Source: DATLLJ01 sp965229885 (GTDB taxonomy: Bacteria > Acidobacteriota > Vicinamibacteria > Vicinamibacterales > CAVVIG01). Taken from it: DNA of 64,000 nt. Under the pieces are notes generated by a model, which did not search any database, was not told the DNA's origin, and saw nothing but the letters and a program-made list of their open reading frames with translations. Below are positions 35,621-44,280 of the stretch, in pieces. Position 1 is the first letter of the stretch, and the number at the start of each line of letters is the position of its first letter. The translations under genes and the position numbers were made by a program. The stretch lies in contig CBDDJX010000003.1 of assembly GCA_965229885.1 (NCBI GenBank), positions 1,922,001 to 1,986,000 of the forward strand, read 5' to 3'.

Positions 35621-36442
35621 GTGAACCATCGACGGGTCCTGCTGCTCGTCTCCATCGCCGCGGCGGTGGCCGTGGGCTGGAGCGGCGCGCGCTACCTCCG
35701 CAGTGTCCAGGACGAGGTGACTCCGGGCGGCGCCGGGGACAAGCTGACGCTGCGTTTCCTCAGCAGTCCGATACCGGTGCCATCGTTCACGTTTCACGAT
35801 CTCGACGGCCGCGCGATCTCGAGCGAGTCGCTGCGCGGCAAGGTCACGATCGTCAACTTCTGGGCGACGTGGTGTGCTCCGTGCCGGGCCGAAATCCCCG
35901 ATCTCATCGCGCTTCAGAACAAGTACCGCGACCAGCTCCAGATTATTGGCGTCTCTCAGGACGAGACGGGACCGGAGGCCGTGCGCCAGTTTGCCACTGA
36001 GCAGCGCATGAATTATCCAATTGTGATGTCGACGCCGGAACTCGAGCGCATTTTCCCCGGCATCTACGCGCTTCCGACATCCTTCATCATCGATCGCAAC
36101 GCCCAGATCGTACAGAAACACGTCGGCCTGCTCGATGCCGCGACGACCGAGGGAGAGACGCGGCTGCTGGCGGGCCTCAGCGTCAACGCGACGGTCGAAT
36201 ATGTGGAGGACGAGACCAAGGCACTGATCAGGAACGCCGCGCAGGCGACGAAGATCCCTGGCGTGAATCTCGACAGGCTCTCACCGGCCGCGAAGGCCGC
36301 AGCGCTGAAGCAGATGAACACCGACAACTGCCCGTGCGGCTGCGGCCTGACGCTGGCCGCGTGCCGCATTAACGACTCGACCTGCGACATCAGCCTGCCG
36401 CTCGCCCAGAAGATCGCCGCCGCTGCGGCCGCGCAGCCGTAA
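35621..36442 (+). CDS. TlpA/ResA-like membrane-anchored thioredoxin with Cys-rich C-terminal tail
   Basis: A 273-residue exported thioredoxin-fold protein. An N-terminal membrane anchor is followed by the AhpC-TSA/TlpA domain with FHDLDGRAISSESLRGK, VNFWATWCAPCRAEIPD (catalytic CxxC at about residue 87) and the cis-Pro in YALPTSFIID. A roughly 60-residue extension ends in NCPCGCGLTLAACRINDSTC, five cysteines in a compact block that is not part of canonical TlpA. The extension could bind metal or be a redox relay; that is inference. It starts with GTG. It probably reduces periplasmic disulfides, for example in cytochrome c maturation. Confidence 0.85.
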   Translation: MNHRRVLLLVSIAAAVAVGWSGARYLRSVQDEVTPGGAGDKLTLRFLSSPIPVPSFTFHDLDGRAISSESLRGKVTIVNFWATWCAPCRAEIPDLIALQNKYRDQLQIIGVSQDETGPEAVRQFATEQRMNYPIVMSTPELERIFPGIYALPTSFIIDRNAQIVQKHVGLLDAATTEGETRLLAGLSVNATVEYVEDETKALIRNAAQATKIPGVNLDRLSPAAKAAALKQMNTDNCPCGCGLTLAACRINDSTCDISLPLAQKIAAAAAAQP

Positions 36443-36453
36443 CCATCGTCCAC

Positions 36454-37479
36454 TCACCATTTCGGAAATAACACCGACAGGGCCGCATCCGCCGTCAGCA
36501 TGCAGAGCGCGTCGTGCCCGCAGGCCGGCACGACCGCGACGACGTGGTGCGCCCCGAGCCGTTCGTTCACGTAAGCGGCAAACGCGCGGCCGCGCGCGAG
36601 GCGCGTCGCCCCCTGCGCCATCGCGGCACACGACGCGTCGAACCCGTCGATCGGCCGCACGTCACCTTCGCCCAGCAGATACGTCGTCGGCCGGGCCGCC
36701 CATTGCTGTCTCAATTTGTCGGCGCTCGTCTTTCCGGCGTAGCCGCGGCGTTCGGCGAGGCCGTACGGCCACCAGTTGAAGCGTTCACATGCACGTCCAT
36801 CGAACAGCCTGAAATCGATGGCGTCCTGATCGATTATGTCCTTTACGGGCACGGGCCGCGTCGAATCCGGGTACGCATAGCTCGAGGGATTCGCCACCAC
36901 GTACCGCAGTTGGACGCCGAGGCTGTCGTGGACACGATTCGCCATCTCGTACCGGGTCACGAACTGCCCTCACGCGGAATGGCCGGATACGACGACGGCT
37001 CGGAGATTCGGAAACACGGTCCTGCTGGCGGCGTTGCGAAGAATGACGTCGGGCAGATTGAAGGACGTTGTCGTGGTGCCGATCGCCGCGCCACCAGAGC
37101 GCCAGCTGCTGCCCTCGCACGGCCGATTGAGCTCATCGGCCGCACGTCTGTCGCCGCACGTGAGGCCGTCGCGAGACGCGAACCGCGGCGAGATGACGAT
37201 CGTGTCGTCCAGCGCTCCCGCCAGCCGAGCGGCTGCGACGCCTATCTGGAAAGAGCGCCGGGCATCCCGATCCGAGCCGTGCACGATGACGACCGCCCGC
37301 CTGATGCGATCGTTCCGGCGATTGAGCGGATACGACCGGTACACGAGCGATCTCGCGGAACCTCCCCCGAGCGTGCTCCACTCCGCGCAGGCGCTCGTGG
37401 GCATCGTACAGGGACCGGCCAAGGCCGTCGCCGGGAGGCCGAGCACCGTCATCGCCATCACGGTCAGACGCCGCAGCAT
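36454..37479 (-). pseudogene. Exported alpha/beta hydrolase (PHB depolymerase-like) with TGA in the nucleophile elbow
   Basis: The ATG at 37479 follows AGGAGAGG and starts a signal peptide (MLRRLTVMAMTVLGLPATAL). The fold continues through RRAVVIVHGSDRDARRSF, the strand FPNLRAVVVSGHSA and then TGA at 36970-36972. The same frame resumes GQFVTRYEMANRVHD and runs to ACGHDALCMLT. GHSAGGQ is the expected nucleophile elbow, so TGA replaces the first Gly after Ser-Ala. GGA to TGA is one change. As read, the product lacks everything after the nucleophile and would be inactive. The gene diverges from the GT39 gene at 37519. Confidence 0.83.
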
Positions 37480-37518
37480 CCGTCCTCTCCTATTCGCGTT
37501 AGACTGACGCCTCAGCAT

Positions 37519-39018
37519 ATGGCAACGAGCGGCCTTCGCGTGCTCCGGGGCGGCGCGTTCTGCAGCCGGCACTACACCGTCCTCGCCGCGGCCGTGCTCG
37601 GTCTCGCCGCATTCAACCTGATGTTTCGCCTGGGCAGCCAGATCATCACCGAGTGGGACGAATCGCTTTACGCGATCAGCGCGTGGGAGATGGGCAAGAC
37701 CGGCCATCTTGTCGCCACCACGTTCCTCGGAACGCTGGACTATTACAACACCAAGCCGCCTCTCAACGTCTGGCTCATTGCCCTCTCGTTCAAAGCGTTT
37801 GGCCTGAACCTCGTGTCGCTGCGGCTCGTGTCGGTGGTCTCGGCGTGGCTCACGGTGGCCATCCTTCAAGGCTGGGCTCGTCGCGTGTTCGGACCGGTCG
37901 TGGCACTCTTCGCGAGCCTGGTGCTGGCAACCACCTTCGGCTTCGTCCACGTCCACTCGGGCCGCACGGCGGAAACCGACGCGCTGTTCACACTGCTCAT
38001 CCTGCTGACCGTCGTGGCCCTCTGGGCCGAACAGAAACAGCCGTGGCATCGCGCATGGCTCGGCCCGATTACCGCCGCCGCGTTTCTCCTGAGAGGGATG
38101 GCGGTGTTGATGCCGCTGGCGATCGTCCTGGCCGTGCTCGTCGGCAGGAACCAGACGCCGCGACAGCATCCGCCGGCGCGGTCCCGGTGGTTGCCGTCGC
38201 GGCCGACCATCAGTGCGGTGGTGCTCTGTGTCGTGCCCGCCGGCGCGTGGGCGGTTGCACGGTGGCGCGTCGATCAGTGGAAGTTCTTCCACAAGCTGTT
38301 CGACTACGACTTCATCGCTCGCAGCCTGACCGTGATCGAGGAACATCCGGGCTCGCCGCTCTATTACGTGGATATCCTCCAAAAGCATCAATACGACTGG
38401 CTGCTCGCCGGCATCGTGGCGCTGGCGTTATTCCCGATCCCGTGGCAGCGAATGCGGGATCGCCTCCTGGCTCTCCGGCACGGAGGAGATGATGGGCTGG
38501 GCGTCCTGCTGGGGTCCTGGGCGGGCATGACGTTGCTCATCCCGACGGTGATGCGCACGAAACTGCCGTGGTACCTGAACCCGTTTTATCCGGTGTTCGC
38601 GCTGGGTATCGCATGGATTCTCGTGCGGGCGCTTTCGCAGGACCGGGAGGGATCGTCCAGGCGCCGTCACGCGGTCCTGGGGATTGTGATCGCGATCGCG
38701 CTCGGCGTCGCCGAGGGGAAGCTGCCGTGGTACCCCTCTCACTACCGGAATGTGAACGATTCCGTACAGGGTCTGCTGCTGCAGGGAAAGGCACGCTTAC
38801 AGAACCATCGGATCTTTCAGGCTAACTGGGATCGCGCGGAGATCTTCGTGGCGGGCGGCGTGGTCGGAGCCGAGCGCGGATTGGCCGAACGTGTCGACAC
38901 GTTCTGGCGCGAGAGCCAGCCGGGAGATTGCCTAGTGGCTGCCGGCCATCTCTCCGATCCGGGCCTCGTGCTGCTTCGTTCGGGTCGCCACCACGCCCTC
39001 TACTGCCGGGCGGAGTGA
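37519..39018 (+). CDS. GT39/ArnT-like polytopic glycosyltransferase
   Basis: A 499-residue membrane protein of the dolichyl-phosphate mannose/ArnT superfamily. The first periplasmic loop has ITEWDESLYAISAWEMGKTG and YYNTKPPLNVWLIAL, and about ten hydrophobic helices follow; RTKLPWYLNPFYPVFALGI is a second conserved segment. It should transfer a sugar from a polyprenyl-phosphate donor to a lipid or protein acceptor outside the cytoplasm; neither is known. It is intact, unlike the related gene at 33826-35508, which shares little detailed sequence. It diverges from the hydrolase gene. Confidence 0.85.
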   Translation: MATSGLRVLRGGAFCSRHYTVLAAAVLGLAAFNLMFRLGSQIITEWDESLYAISAWEMGKTGHLVATTFLGTLDYYNTKPPLNVWLIALSFKAFGLNLVSLRLVSVVSAWLTVAILQGWARRVFGPVVALFASLVLATTFGFVHVHSGRTAETDALFTLLILLTVVALWAEQKQPWHRAWLGPITAAAFLLRGMAVLMPLAIVLAVLVGRNQTPRQHPPARSRWLPSRPTISAVVLCVVPAGAWAVARWRVDQWKFFHKLFDYDFIARSLTVIEEHPGSPLYYVDILQKHQYDWLLAGIVALALFPIPWQRMRDRLLALRHGGDDGLGVLLGSWAGMTLLIPTVMRTKLPWYLNPFYPVFALGIAWILVRALSQDREGSSRRRHAVLGIVIAIALGVAEGKLPWYPSHYRNVNDSVQGLLLQGKARLQNHRIFQANWDRAEIFVAGGVVGAERGLAERVDTFWRESQPGDCLVAAGHLSDPGLVLLRSGRHHALYCRAE

Positions 39019-39048
39019 GCCTGCCACTCGCCGACCACCGCGGGCTGA

Positions 39049-41433
39049 CTACACGCCTGCCGCCTTGAGCGCTGCAAGCACGCGCGCGTCTCTGAATGGC
39101 ACCCGACGGAGCCGAACGCCGGTCGCATCGTAGATGGCGTTGGCGACCGCCGCGATCATCGGTTTGCATACCGTCTCGCCGGCTCCATAGGGAGGAAGAT
39201 CCGACCGGTTCGGATTGGGATCTCCGTTCACCAGCACCACGTCGATCTTCGCGGGCGTGTCGGCGTGGGTGAGGGAGGGGCTGGACCTCCAATCCACGCT
39301 CGTGACCTTTTCGGTGTCGAACTGCACTTCCTCGTGGAGCGCGCGGCTGATCGAGTGAAGCATGCCGCCCTCGATGGTGCGGCGCAGCGCCTCGGGGTTG
39401 ATGACCAGCCCGCAGTCGTGCGCGCAGACGAGTCGCTTCACCCACACGTGGCCGGTTTTGCGATTCACCTCGACCTCGGCGATCTCCGCGACGACCGTTT
39501 GGCTACGGAAGGCATAGGCGATACCGCGCCCGGTCAGAATCGTTCCGGTGTCGCGCGGCTTCGGCGAAGGACGGTTGTCCCAGCCATATGCTTCCGCCGC
39601 CGCCTTGACCACGGCGATGGAACGCGCCCGCTTGAACCCGCTGTCATCGGTGGCGCTGCCGGTGAGGAGCTTTATGCGGAACTCGACCGGGTCGGCTTTG
39701 GCCGCCGCCGCCATTTCGTCAATGAACGATTCGGCGGCGAAGGTTGCCTGCGGACCATTGGGATCCCGCAGATTTCCAGTGCGAAGCGGCGTTTCCCACA
39801 CGAGCGGCAGGCTCACGACCTGTGTGGCGGTGTTCCTGTTCGGGATGGCGTACATGTTCGAAGGGGTGGCGGCGCGGCCAGGGGCCGGCGTGGCGCGCCT
39901 CCTTCCCATGAGCTGAGCGATCAAGACGGTTTCGGCCTCGTTGTAACCGACGTGACAATAGTCAGCGGCCTGGGCGTTGTAATCGAGTGCGATGAGATTG
40001 CCCTGGGCATCCAGACCTCCGCGCATCTTGAAGGTAAATGCCGGGCCCTTGGTATCCCACGCCGTCTCCTCGTGCCTCATCCACTGCATGCGAACCGGCC
40101 GGCCGATCTCTTTGGCGAGGAACGCTGCCTCGAAGCCCGCGTCATCCGCGGCAGTGCGACCGTACGCCTGCGGCCCCTCCATCCAGACGACGCGCACCTG
40201 TTCCTTGGGTATCCCGAGGAACTGAGCGACGCCTGTTCGCATGCCGTAGGATTTCATGTCATTCGAATAGATCGTCATCTGACCGTTCGATGGATCGGCC
40301 GTGGCATGGGCCGGACCGAGCGACGTGTGGCCCTGGAACGGGACATCGTATTCGGCTTCGATAATCTTGCCGACCTTCGCGGCGCTTTCCAGCGCCGCGT
40401 CGGGGTTCCCCACGACGTTCGGGCCCTGCCTCGACGTCGGCGTCGCGCTGCGCATGTACTTGAAGAGCTCTTCCGATGTCGGGAAGGACGGCACCGCCGG
40501 CTTCTGCCAGGTGACCTTGAGCTGCCTGGCCGCCGCGACCGCTTGCTCCTCGCGCTCGCACAGCACCGCGACGTAGTTACCCTTGCTCACCACCTTGACG
40601 AATCCAGGCAGACTGCGAACCGACGACTCATCGATGCTGACGAGCTTCGCGCCCGCCACCGGCGGTTTGACATTGCGCGCGTGGACCATGCCCGGAAGCT
40701 TGACGTCCACGGCCCATTTCAACGACCCGTCCACCTTGGCAGGAATGTCATAGCGCTGCAGCGACAGGCCGACGATCTCGAGTTCCTGTACCGGCTTGAC
40801 CTTTGCCACGCCGGTGGTCGCATTGATGTTGTCACCGGTCAACGTGACGTTGAACCTCTTTCCGCCGATTAGTTCCCCATAGGTGACTTTCTTGGAGGGA
40901 TCTGCGCTTACGCTGATGACGCCCAAGCTGACGGCGAGCTGATCCACAGGCACGCCAAACCGCGTGGAGGCCATCTCGAGCAGCACTCGTCGAGCCTCAG
41001 CCGCCACGCGCCGCATCGGCCAGCCATCGGTCTGAATCGCGTCTGAACCGCCCGATCCGCCCTGGTCGACGGTGACGTCGGTGCTGCCCATGATGCAGGT
41101 GGTCTTGTCGTATGCGATGTCCAGTTCATCAGACATCATCTGCCGGAAGGCTGTCCCGGTGCCCTGGCCGCAGTCCGTCTTGCCGACGGAGAAGGTCGCC
41201 GTGTTGTTTTCGTGAATGACGATCCACGAATCGAGCTGTCGGAAGTTGGGGTCGGGATACGGACCGCCCGTCTGGGCGCTCGCAGCCGCGGTAAACGGAC
41301 CGGCGACTGCCGCGGCGCTGAAGCTGACGACGAGTATTCCCGAGGTCTTCAGGAAGTCGCGGCGCGAGGCTGTCCCGTTTCGCTTTTCCAATAGGTCTTC
41401 GATGTGTTGAGGAATCTTCGCGAACGGTGTCAC
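39049..41433 (-). CDS. Molybdenum hydroxylase large subunit (isoquinoline 1-oxidoreductase-like), Tat-exported
   Basis: A 794-residue xanthine-dehydrogenase-family large subunit. The N-terminus carries a twin-arginine signal, ASRRDFLKTSGILVVSFSA, so it is exported folded with cofactor. Cofactor-binding blocks include GKTDCGQGTGTAFRQMMSDE, GSTDVTVDQGGSGGSDAIQT, QGHTSLGPAHATADP and the C-terminal YGAGETVCKPMIAAVANAIY with the expected active-site Glu. The GTG start at 41433 overlaps the stop of the 2Fe-2S subunit. The substrate is probably an aldehyde or N-heterocycle; it cannot be told from sequence. The usual cytochrome c third subunit is not present. Confidence 0.9.
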   Translation of the reverse strand: MTPFAKIPQHIEDLLEKRNGTASRRDFLKTSGILVVSFSAAAVAGPFTAAASAQTGGPYPDPNFRQLDSWIVIHENNTATFSVGKTDCGQGTGTAFRQMMSDELDIAYDKTTCIMGSTDVTVDQGGSGGSDAIQTDGWPMRRVAAEARRVLLEMASTRFGVPVDQLAVSLGVISVSADPSKKVTYGELIGGKRFNVTLTGDNINATTGVAKVKPVQELEIVGLSLQRYDIPAKVDGSLKWAVDVKLPGMVHARNVKPPVAGAKLVSIDESSVRSLPGFVKVVSKGNYVAVLCEREEQAVAAARQLKVTWQKPAVPSFPTSEELFKYMRSATPTSRQGPNVVGNPDAALESAAKVGKIIEAEYDVPFQGHTSLGPAHATADPSNGQMTIYSNDMKSYGMRTGVAQFLGIPKEQVRVVWMEGPQAYGRTAADDAGFEAAFLAKEIGRPVRMQWMRHEETAWDTKGPAFTFKMRGGLDAQGNLIALDYNAQAADYCHVGYNEAETVLIAQLMGRRRATPAPGRAATPSNMYAIPNRNTATQVVSLPLVWETPLRTGNLRDPNGPQATFAAESFIDEMAAAAKADPVEFRIKLLTGSATDDSGFKRARSIAVVKAAAEAYGWDNRPSPKPRDTGTILTGRGIAYAFRSQTVVAEIAEVEVNRKTGHVWVKRLVCAHDCGLVINPEALRRTIEGGMLHSISRALHEEVQFDTEKVTSVDWRSSPSLTHADTPAKIDVVLVNGDPNPNRSDLPPYGAGETVCKPMIAAVANAIYDATGVRLRRVPFRDARVLAALKAAGV

Positions 41434-41891
41434 GCGACCCCCTTTGCCACGCGCTTGATGGCGGCCTGAATGCGGTAATACGTCATGCAGCGGCACAGCG
41501 TGCCTGCCATCCCGTCCCGGATCTGCGCGTCGGTCGGATGCGGATTCTTGTCGAGCAGCGCCTTGGCCGTCATGATCTGCCCGTTCTGGCAGAAGCCGCA
41601 CTGCGGAACCTGCTCGTCAATCCAGGCCTGCTGCAGCGGGTGCAGCTTGCCGTTGCTCGCGATGCCTTCGAGCGTGGTGACCTCGCCTTTCACTCGCGAT
41701 GTCGGCGTAATGCACGACCGGGTCGCCACGCCATCGACGATCACCGTGCACGCCCCGCACTGGCCAAGTCCGCAACCAAACCGCGGACCCTGCAAGCCGA
41801 GATCATTGCGCAGGACATAGAGCAGCGGCGTCGAAGGCTCCACATCCAGCGTGCTGGCTGTCCCGTTAACCTTCAATGTGATAGTGCTCAT
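41430..41891 (-). CDS. 2Fe-2S small subunit of the molybdenum hydroxylase
   Basis: A 153-residue small subunit. The plant-type [2Fe-2S] ligands are in GCGLGQCGACTVIVDG plus RSC; the second cluster ligands are in QCGFCQNGQIM and TLCRCMTYYRI. It passes electrons from the Mo centre of the large subunit. It has no signal peptide of its own and would be co-exported with the Tat-bearing partner. AAGGGG precedes the ATG. The genes overlap by four bases. Confidence 0.93.
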   Translation of the reverse strand: MSTITLKVNGTASTLDVEPSTPLLYVLRNDLGLQGPRFGCGLGQCGACTVIVDGVATRSCITPTSRVKGEVTTLEGIASNGKLHPLQQAWIDEQVPQCGFCQNGQIMTAKALLDKNPHPTDAQIRDGMAGTLCRCMTYYRIQAAIKRVAKGVA

Positions 41892-42045
41892 GCGCGATCC
41901 CCTTGACGGCCTGATTCTAGCTGATACTTGAGCGCCCAGGGCGGGGTTATCGCGTCTCCACCCCGCGTTCGTCGCCTTTGCGGCGAATGGTTGGCTCGTG
42001 GTGTGAATCGTACCGGGTTCGTCGGAGGGCTCATTACTTGAGAGG

Positions 42046-42315
42046 ATGGAGCCCATGGCACGACCGAGGAAGTATTCAGCTGAGGTACGAGAGCGGGCCA
42101 TTCGGATGGTCCGCGCGCATGGTTCCGAGCATCCGTCGCAGTGGGCCGCGATCACGGCGATCGCGAGCAAGTTCGGCTGCACCGGTGAGACGCTGCGGAA
42201 TTGGGTGCGCCAGGCCGAACGCGATACGGGCCGGCGGGGTGGCCTGACGACCGACGAGCGCCAGCGCCTGAAGGAACGGGAACGCGACAATCGCGAATTG
42301 AAGACGCGCGAATGA
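42046..42315 (+). CDS. IS3-type OrfA (copy 2), helix-turn-helix
   Basis: An 89-residue OrfA, almost identical to copy 1 with a few changes (SAEVRERA for SAEARERA, DTGRRGG for DTGQRGG). The helix-turn-helix region WAAITAIASKFGCTGETLRN is intact. It stops at KTRE, before the ANEILRKASAYFAQ segment that lies in the +1 frame. Confidence 0.75.
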   Translation: MEPMARPRKYSAEVRERAIRMVRAHGSEHPSQWAAITAIASKFGCTGETLRNWVRQAERDTGRRGGLTTDERQRLKERERDNRELKTRE

Positions 42316-43272
42316 GATCTTGCGGAAGGCCTCCGCATATTTTGCCCAGGCGGCGCGCGACCGCCGAGTGAAGTAATGGTCCAGTTTATGGATGACCACC
42401 GGGTCACGTAGGGGGTTGAGCCGATCTGCGCGGTGTTGCCGATCGCCCCCTCGACGTATTTTCTGCACCACGCCCGGCAGGTGGACCCGCCGCCGCGGCC
42501 GGCGCGCGCCAAGCGCGACGACGACTTGCGGATCGCCATCCAGCGGGTCTGGGACGCGAATTGGCAGGCATACGGACCGCGGAAGGTCTGGCAGCAGCTC
42601 GGCCGCGAAGACGTCGACGTCGCGCGCTGTATGGTCGAGCGGCTGATGGGGGCGATGGGCTTGGCCGGCGCGGTCCGCGGCCGCGCATGGGTCACGACGC
42701 CCGCCGCTGCGACCGCCGGCGTGCGTCCCCCGGCTTTGGTCGACCGCCAGTTCACCGCGCCGCGGCCCAACCAGCTCTGGGTCTCCGACTTCCCCTACGT
42801 CGCCACGTGGAAAGGCTTCGTGTATGTCGCGTTCGTGATCGCTGTCTTCTCGCGGCGCATCGTCGGCGGGCGCGTGTCGGCGTCGCTGCGGACGGACTTC
42901 GTGCTCGATGCGCTCGAATAAGCGGTATGCGAACGTGGCGCGGATCGCGTCAGCGGTCTGGTGCATCACAGCGACCGGGGTACGCAGTATCTGTCGATGC
43001 GGTACACCGACCGGCTCGCCGACGCCGGCATCGCGCCGTCGGTCGGCAGCCGAGGCGACTCCTATGACAATGCCCTCGCCGAGTCGGTGATTGGGCTCCT
43101 CAAGACGGAGGTGATTCGACGGCAAGGTCCGTGGCCGCATCTGGCGCAGGTGGAATTCGCGACGCTGGCGTGGGTGGATTGGTTCAACAACCGCCGGTTG
43201 CTCGAGCCCATCGGCTACGTGCCGCCTGCGGCATTCGACGCGCACTACTATGAGCAGGTTAAGGTGGCCTGA
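42316..43272 (+). pseudogene. IS3-type OrfB transposase (copy 2), interrupted by TAA, TAG and TAA
   Basis: In this copy the catalytic part is in one frame from ICAVLPIAPSTYFLHH through APRPNQLWVSDFPYVATWKG (first Asp), LVHHSDRGTQYLSMRYTDR (second Asp) and SYDNALAESVIGLLKTEV (Glu). It is broken by TAG before GVEPIC and by TAA at 42919-42921 after LDALE. The upstream OrfA-like segment ends at TAA. The DDE residues are all encoded, so the lesions are the stops only. Confidence 0.85.
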
Positions 43273-43311
43273 CTCAACTAACTCGCCCTCCGGGATTCCC
43301 GGTACGATTCA

Positions 43312-43383
43312 CTTCAACCTTAACCCCGGCATTTCCAGATACTCGACGCGGAGCCGGGTGAGCACGTCTTCAGTCGTTCGCAC
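43312..43383 (-). pseudogene. Truncated small winged-helix-like regulator, cut by IS copy 2
   Basis: A GTG at 43383 starts VRTTEDVLTRLRVEYLEMPG then LRLK, where IS copy 2 begins. It closely resembles the neighbour at 43604-43854 (RIREEYREMPGLRLTPSQA), so it is the first 24 codons of a related gene. Its start overlaps the stop of the DUF2934 gene. The rest is not found beyond the left end of the IS, so DNA was lost or rearranged. Confidence 0.6.
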
Positions 43384-43607
43384 GATGACTCACGGAGAAG
43401 TCAGCGGCGGTGGAACTCACCGCGCCATGCAGGTCGCGCTCGGCCTGCAACCAGTCGTCCACGTCGTGTCCGTGCTCACCGTCGCGGGCGAGGTAGCGGT
43501 CGTAGGCACGACGGGCAACGTCGCTGTTTGTGACGGTCGCCGATTGCGCCAGTGACTTCGGGATGCGCTTGGCATCGGCTGTCTTGTTTTTTTGACTTTG
43601 CCATCAT
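43370..43607 (-). pseudogene. DUF2934 family protein with a homopolymer frameshift
   Basis: Most of the frame reads ADAKRIPKSLAQ, then SDVARRAYDRYLARDGEHGH and DVDDWLQAERDLHGA. The RRAYxxYLxRxGxHGxDxxDWLxAE pattern is DUF2934. The start MAKSKK is in a different frame; removing one base from the run of seven T (A on the coding strand) at 43587-43593 joins them. Function is unknown; these proteins often accompany stress or sigma-54-like genes in Acidobacteria and Proteobacteria. It overlaps the winged-helix gene upstream. Confidence 0.7.
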
Positions 43608-43854
43608 GATTTACCTCGAAGGGTGTCGGACCGCACGAACTGGCCGTCTGCCGTGCGTGACAGAAAGTGCTCGTTTAAGAGGGCCTCGAGCACCGTGGCG
43701 CACACCGAGGGCTCTACCCCAATAAGCGAATAGCCTGTGACGGCGTGAGTCTAAGGCCCGGCATTTCCCGGTATTCTTCGCGGATTCGCTGCAGTTCTGT
43801 GGCCAGGGGAGCGGAACGAGGAGACGCGTGCACGGAAATGCCTCCAGTCAACAT
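43604..43854 (-). pseudogene. Small winged-helix-like protein with a -1 frameshift at a G4 run
   Basis: The N-terminal part reads LATELQRIREEYREMPGLRL then TPSQAIRLLG and stops at TAG. Slipping back one base on GGGG (plus-strand cccc, 43717-43720) continues VEPSVCATVLEALLNEHFLS then RTADGQFVRSD, the normal end of this family (helix-turn-helix-like, often with Crp or DUF2934 genes). The slip context TTG GGG TAG mirrors the one in the lipoprotein gene at 27544-27552. Either a lost G or frameshifting explains it. Confidence 0.65.
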
Positions 43855-43895
43855 TCTCGGGTGGTCTGGCGCGGGCGTTCTGCTACAAGAACACG

Positions 43896-44108
43896 TCATG
43901 ATCTGCCGAACGCCGTCACCGGTTCTGCCTGTTCGCTTCGAAGCGGCTCACCTTGTTTCTGAAGCACCTGTCTGAGGCGAATCGGAACGGTTGTCAGATG
44001 GGGAGCAAGACGGCGGAAATCGGCGGCGGGCACTGCGGCGAGCAAACGGTTCTTCGGGCGCCCATTAGTCGGCGGCGGTCGCACCGGCGACACACGTTTC
44101 ACAGACAC
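43896..44108 (-). pseudogene. Crp/Fnr-type regulator, N-terminal fragment
   Basis: The fragment reads NRLLAAVPAADFRRLAPHLT then TVPIRLRQVLQKQGEP, the start of the cyclic-nucleotide-binding domain of acidobacterial Crp/Fnr-type regulators. After GEP the sequence departs (LRSEQAEPVTAFG) and stops, so the rest of the cNMP domain and the helix-turn-helix are missing. It is a remnant upstream of the winged-helix/DUF2934 pair. Confidence 0.65.
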
Positions 44109-44280
44109 GGCCTCGACTCCAGTGACAGCGCGGATGGCTTCAGGGAGTCTGGGGCTTGGCCGATTCCCGCGTAAGGGGCGGCGGCAGGCTCAGAAAAGCA
44201 GAAAATGCAGAGGTTATTACGTTCGGCTCGGGTGCGTCAATAAAGTTCCGGAAGCGACAATTTTGTTCGTCCAGCCTGTA

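Larger units (their letters stand above)
42004..43311 (+). mobile_element. IS3-type insertion sequence, copy 2 (defective)
   Basis: A 1,308-bp element bounded by TGAATCGTACCGGG repeats at 42004 and (reversed) 43311. It differs from copy 1 at about eight or nine positions and lacks that copy's extra C. It shares the orfA +1 shift, the amber in orfB and the ochre after LDALE. Its right end cuts a small regulatory gene (43312-43383). No target-site duplication is seen. Confidence 0.92.

Noticed and set aside
36964..36984. Selenocysteine at the TGA in the hydrolase
   Set aside because: The position is the Gly after Ser-Ala in GHSAGG, not a redox Cys/Sec site, and no SECIS-like context or family precedent is known to me.
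21843..37479. Genome-wide reassignment of TAG, TAA or TGA to an amino acid
   Set aside because: Intact genes end normally in TAG (tsaB, psd, agmatinase), TAA (kinase, propeller, DUF465) and TGA (recJ, accA, pssA, rimI).
27831..43311. A composite transposon bounded by the two IS3 copies
   Set aside because: The copies are in direct orientation but enclose 14 kb of mostly housekeeping and envelope genes, with no target duplication at the outer ends (TCC versus CTT).
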